Assembly: GCA_903837495.1 (NCBI GenBank)
Contig: CAILUT010000005.1
Location: 1 to 43,781 of the forward strand
Direction of reading: 5' to 3'
Length of the DNA stretch: 43,781 bases
From: an uncultured Flavobacteriales bacterium
GTDB taxonomy: Bacteria > Bacteroidota > Bacteroidia > CAIKAF01
In this document: piece after piece, positions 42,463 to 43,781 of the stretch
How the letters are laid out: each line of letters starts with the position of its first letter
Position numbering within the stretch: the stretch's first letter is position 1
Program-made: the position numbers and the translations under genes
Notes under the pieces: generated by a model
Database searches by the model: none
The model's input: only the letters and a program-made list of their open reading frames with translations
What the model was told of the DNA's origin: nothing

Positions 42463-43065
42463 CTAAGAAAAGTTAGAGAAACCGGGCTGTCCCTTCAAAA
42501 AATCCAGCCAAGCTTCCAAAGCCCGCATCCGATGCGAACGGCGGTTTTTTTCTTCGGAATCCAATTCCGCAAAACTGCGTACATCGCCTGCCGCAACAAA
42601 CAAGGGGTCGTAGCCAAAACCACCGAAGCCACGGGCTTCCTCCAATAAAACCCCCGATACGGCTCCACTAAAGGTATGCATTTGCTGTCCATCAAAATAC
42701 GCCAACACGGTCCTAAATCGAGCGGTTCGGTTTGTCTTTCCTTGCATCAGGCTCAGCACCTTTTGCAGGTTGTGTGCCGCGCTGCCCTCAGGCCCGGCAA
42801 ATCGAGCCGAAAAAACTCCGGGGGCCCCATCTAGGGCATCGATCTCCAGCCCACTGTCGTCGGCCAAAACCGGCATTCCCAGGTGCGCGTAGGCTTGGGC
42901 CTTTAAAACCGCATTTTCTTCCAAGGTTTGCCCCGTTTCTTCCACATCATCGGTACATCCAAAATCTTCGGGACCTACCACCTTGAACCTATGCCCCAAA
43001 ATATCCTGAACCTCTTTTCTTTTATGGGCATTCCGAGTAGAGAGAAACAACGTATGGCCTTGCAT
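42463..43065 (-). CDS. rdgB: RdgB/HAM1 family dITP/XTP pyrophosphatase
   Basis: The 200-aa protein matches HAM1 along its length: FLSTRNAHKRKEVQDIL (substrate loop), EETGQTLEENAVLKAQAYA, LADDSGLEIDALDGAPGVFS (catalytic acidic residues), ARFRTVLAYF, GFGGFGYDPLF and RSHRMRAL. It removes non-canonical purine triphosphates (dITP, XTP) to monophosphates and protects DNA. It follows an SDR gene by 8 nt, so both are probably in one operon. Confidence 0.96.
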   Translation of the reverse strand: MQGHTLFLSTRNAHKRKEVQDILGHRFKVVGPEDFGCTDDVEETGQTLEENAVLKAQAYAHLGMPVLADDSGLEIDALDGAPGVFSARFAGPEGSAAHNLQKVLSLMQGKTNRTARFRTVLAYFDGQQMHTFSGAVSGVLLEEARGFGGFGYDPLFVAAGDVRSFAELDSEEKNRRSHRMRALEAWLDFLKGQPGFSNFS

Positions 43066-43073
43066 CGTTTCGT

Positions 43074-43781
43074 TTATTGGGAGGTTAAATACGCTTTAAC
43101 TGTATCGCTCAGGGTTTCTTTCAAGGGCCGAAAGCGAAAATTTGGGTGTGCAGCTAAAAACCGGTCCGAGGAATAGCGGTGATTCAGGGAGGAATTCAGC
43201 AGCATTTCATACGGCAGGGGCGAAGGCCAGGAAAAACGAGCCAGGCTCCATTCCATGGCTTTAGCCAATGGCAACAGGGCTGAGGCAGGCAAACGGTGTC
43301 GAGGGCTTGCCCGTCCAAATTCTTTGGCCATGCCCAACAAAACATCTTTCCAGGCAGCGTTTTCAGCGCACAAAATAAAACGCTGCCCCAGCGAAGGTTG
43401 CTCAATTTCATGCATCAAAGCCGAGGCAACATCGCGCGCATCTACAAAGCCAGTTGTTCCAGGTGGGAACCAACCAAGCCCCTTGTGTACCCGGGCAAAC
43501 AAAACGCCCGTCCCTGAATGCCAGGGGCCAGGACCAAGAATCACCGCGGGGCTCAACACCGTTGCCTTCAATCCTTCTTCCGCGGCTCTCCAAACCTCCA
43601 ATTCTGCTTGGTATTTGCTCAAGGCATACCAGGTATTCGCTGGGTCGTTTTTCCAAATTTGGGACTCATTGACCCGGGCGGGTTGAGAACTGCGCCCCAA
43701 GGCGGCGATGGAACTGATGTGAATCAGGCGGGCCTGAGGAGATTCCTGCTGCATTGCCTGAACAAGGGTTGCCGTACCCAG
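43074..43781 (-). CDS. NAD-dependent epimerase/dehydratase (extended SDR), 5' end outside window
   Basis: The frame is open to the right edge (LGTATLVQA precedes the internal Met at 43754), so the N-terminal Rossmann part is missing from the window. The visible portion has the catalytic serine region RLIHISSIAALG, YALSKYQAELEVW (YxxxK), and the family block ILGPG followed by GFVDARDVASALMHEIE. The C-terminus has the typical helical tail. The substrate is unknown. It is likely co-transcribed with rdgB, 8 nt downstream. Confidence 0.9.
   Translation of the reverse strand: MGTATLVQAMQQESPQARLIHISSIAALGRSSQPARVNESQIWKNDPANTWYALSKYQAELEVWRAAEEGLKATVLSPAVILGPGPWHSGTGVLFARVHKGLGWFPPGTTGFVDARDVASALMHEIEQPSLGQRFILCAENAAWKDVLLGMAKEFGRASPRHRLPASALLPLAKAMEWSLARFSWPSPLPYEMLLNSSLNHRYSSDRFLAAHPNFRFRPLKETLSDTVKAYLTSQ

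Overview
This window looks like the chromosome of a Bacteroidota bacterium, probably from the Flavobacteriales or a related lineage; the species cannot be fixed from the sequence. The evidence is type IX secretion hallmarks (PorP/SprF-like protein, CHU_C-type and type A C-terminal sorting domains, SprB-like repeats), OmpA proteins with thrombospondin type 3 repeats, TAnnTTTG -7 promoter motifs, a long SecA with a C-terminal SEC-C zinc motif, an SDR-type threonine dehydrogenase, and an ssrA tag reading ADNNNYALAA. Core genes are moderately GC-rich. Three stretches stand out: 1-4.5 kb (AT-rich, defence-like), 4.5-9.4 kb (relics, repeats, tiny genes) and 31.1-33.2 kb (AT-rich).

Left end (1-5.2 kb): I read this as an integron-like cassette array. 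A decayed tyrosine integrase fragment (4522-4835, minus strand) is followed by a core site GTTAGGC (4425-4431). Next comes a 2,998-bp cassette with a McrBC-like pair; its mcrB is frameshifted. A 132-bp attC-like hairpin (1427-1558) closes the cassette and supplies the last codons of mcrC. A second cassette follows, with an HEXXH membrane protease-like gene, a membrane protein and a third ORF that runs off the edge. The cassette's starting core and the attC R'' box form a nearly perfect 15-bp inverted pair, as the integron folding model predicts.

Middle left (5.3-9.4 kb): an alpha-helical TPR-like protein is divergent from two tandem 53-aa genes. Each of these encodes three exact copies of the nonapeptide DIIVDEIAH, and almost all differences between them are synonymous. 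A small 81-aa ORF, a strong terminator and a 5'-truncated SUMF1-like gene downstream of ssrA follow.

9.4-18 kb: ssrA, a large OmpA/TSP3 outer-membrane protein, then a cluster of OmpA/PD40 protein, PorP/SprF and CHU_C adhesin-like protein, which is a compact T9SS surface-protein set. A second T9SS cargo protein, a methyltransferase and a LolC/E-like permease follow.

19-30.6 kb: housekeeping genes. These are NamZ, acyl-CoA thioesterase, class 1 fructose-bisphosphatase, isochorismate synthase, threonine dehydrogenase, a lipoprotein, a phosphohexomutase, secA, a DUF2795-like protein and tRNA-Leu(UAA).

31-43.8 kb: an AT-rich two-gene insert, a truncated T9SS cargo relic, an M28 peptidase coupled to a transglutaminase-like secreted protein, a ComM/YifB ATPase, a lectin-like secreted protein, a carboxypeptidase Q-like M28 enzyme, a lipoprotein, rdgB and a partial extended SDR. 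A structured, roughly 140-bp intergenic repeat family (four good copies and one divergent copy) is scattered through the window.
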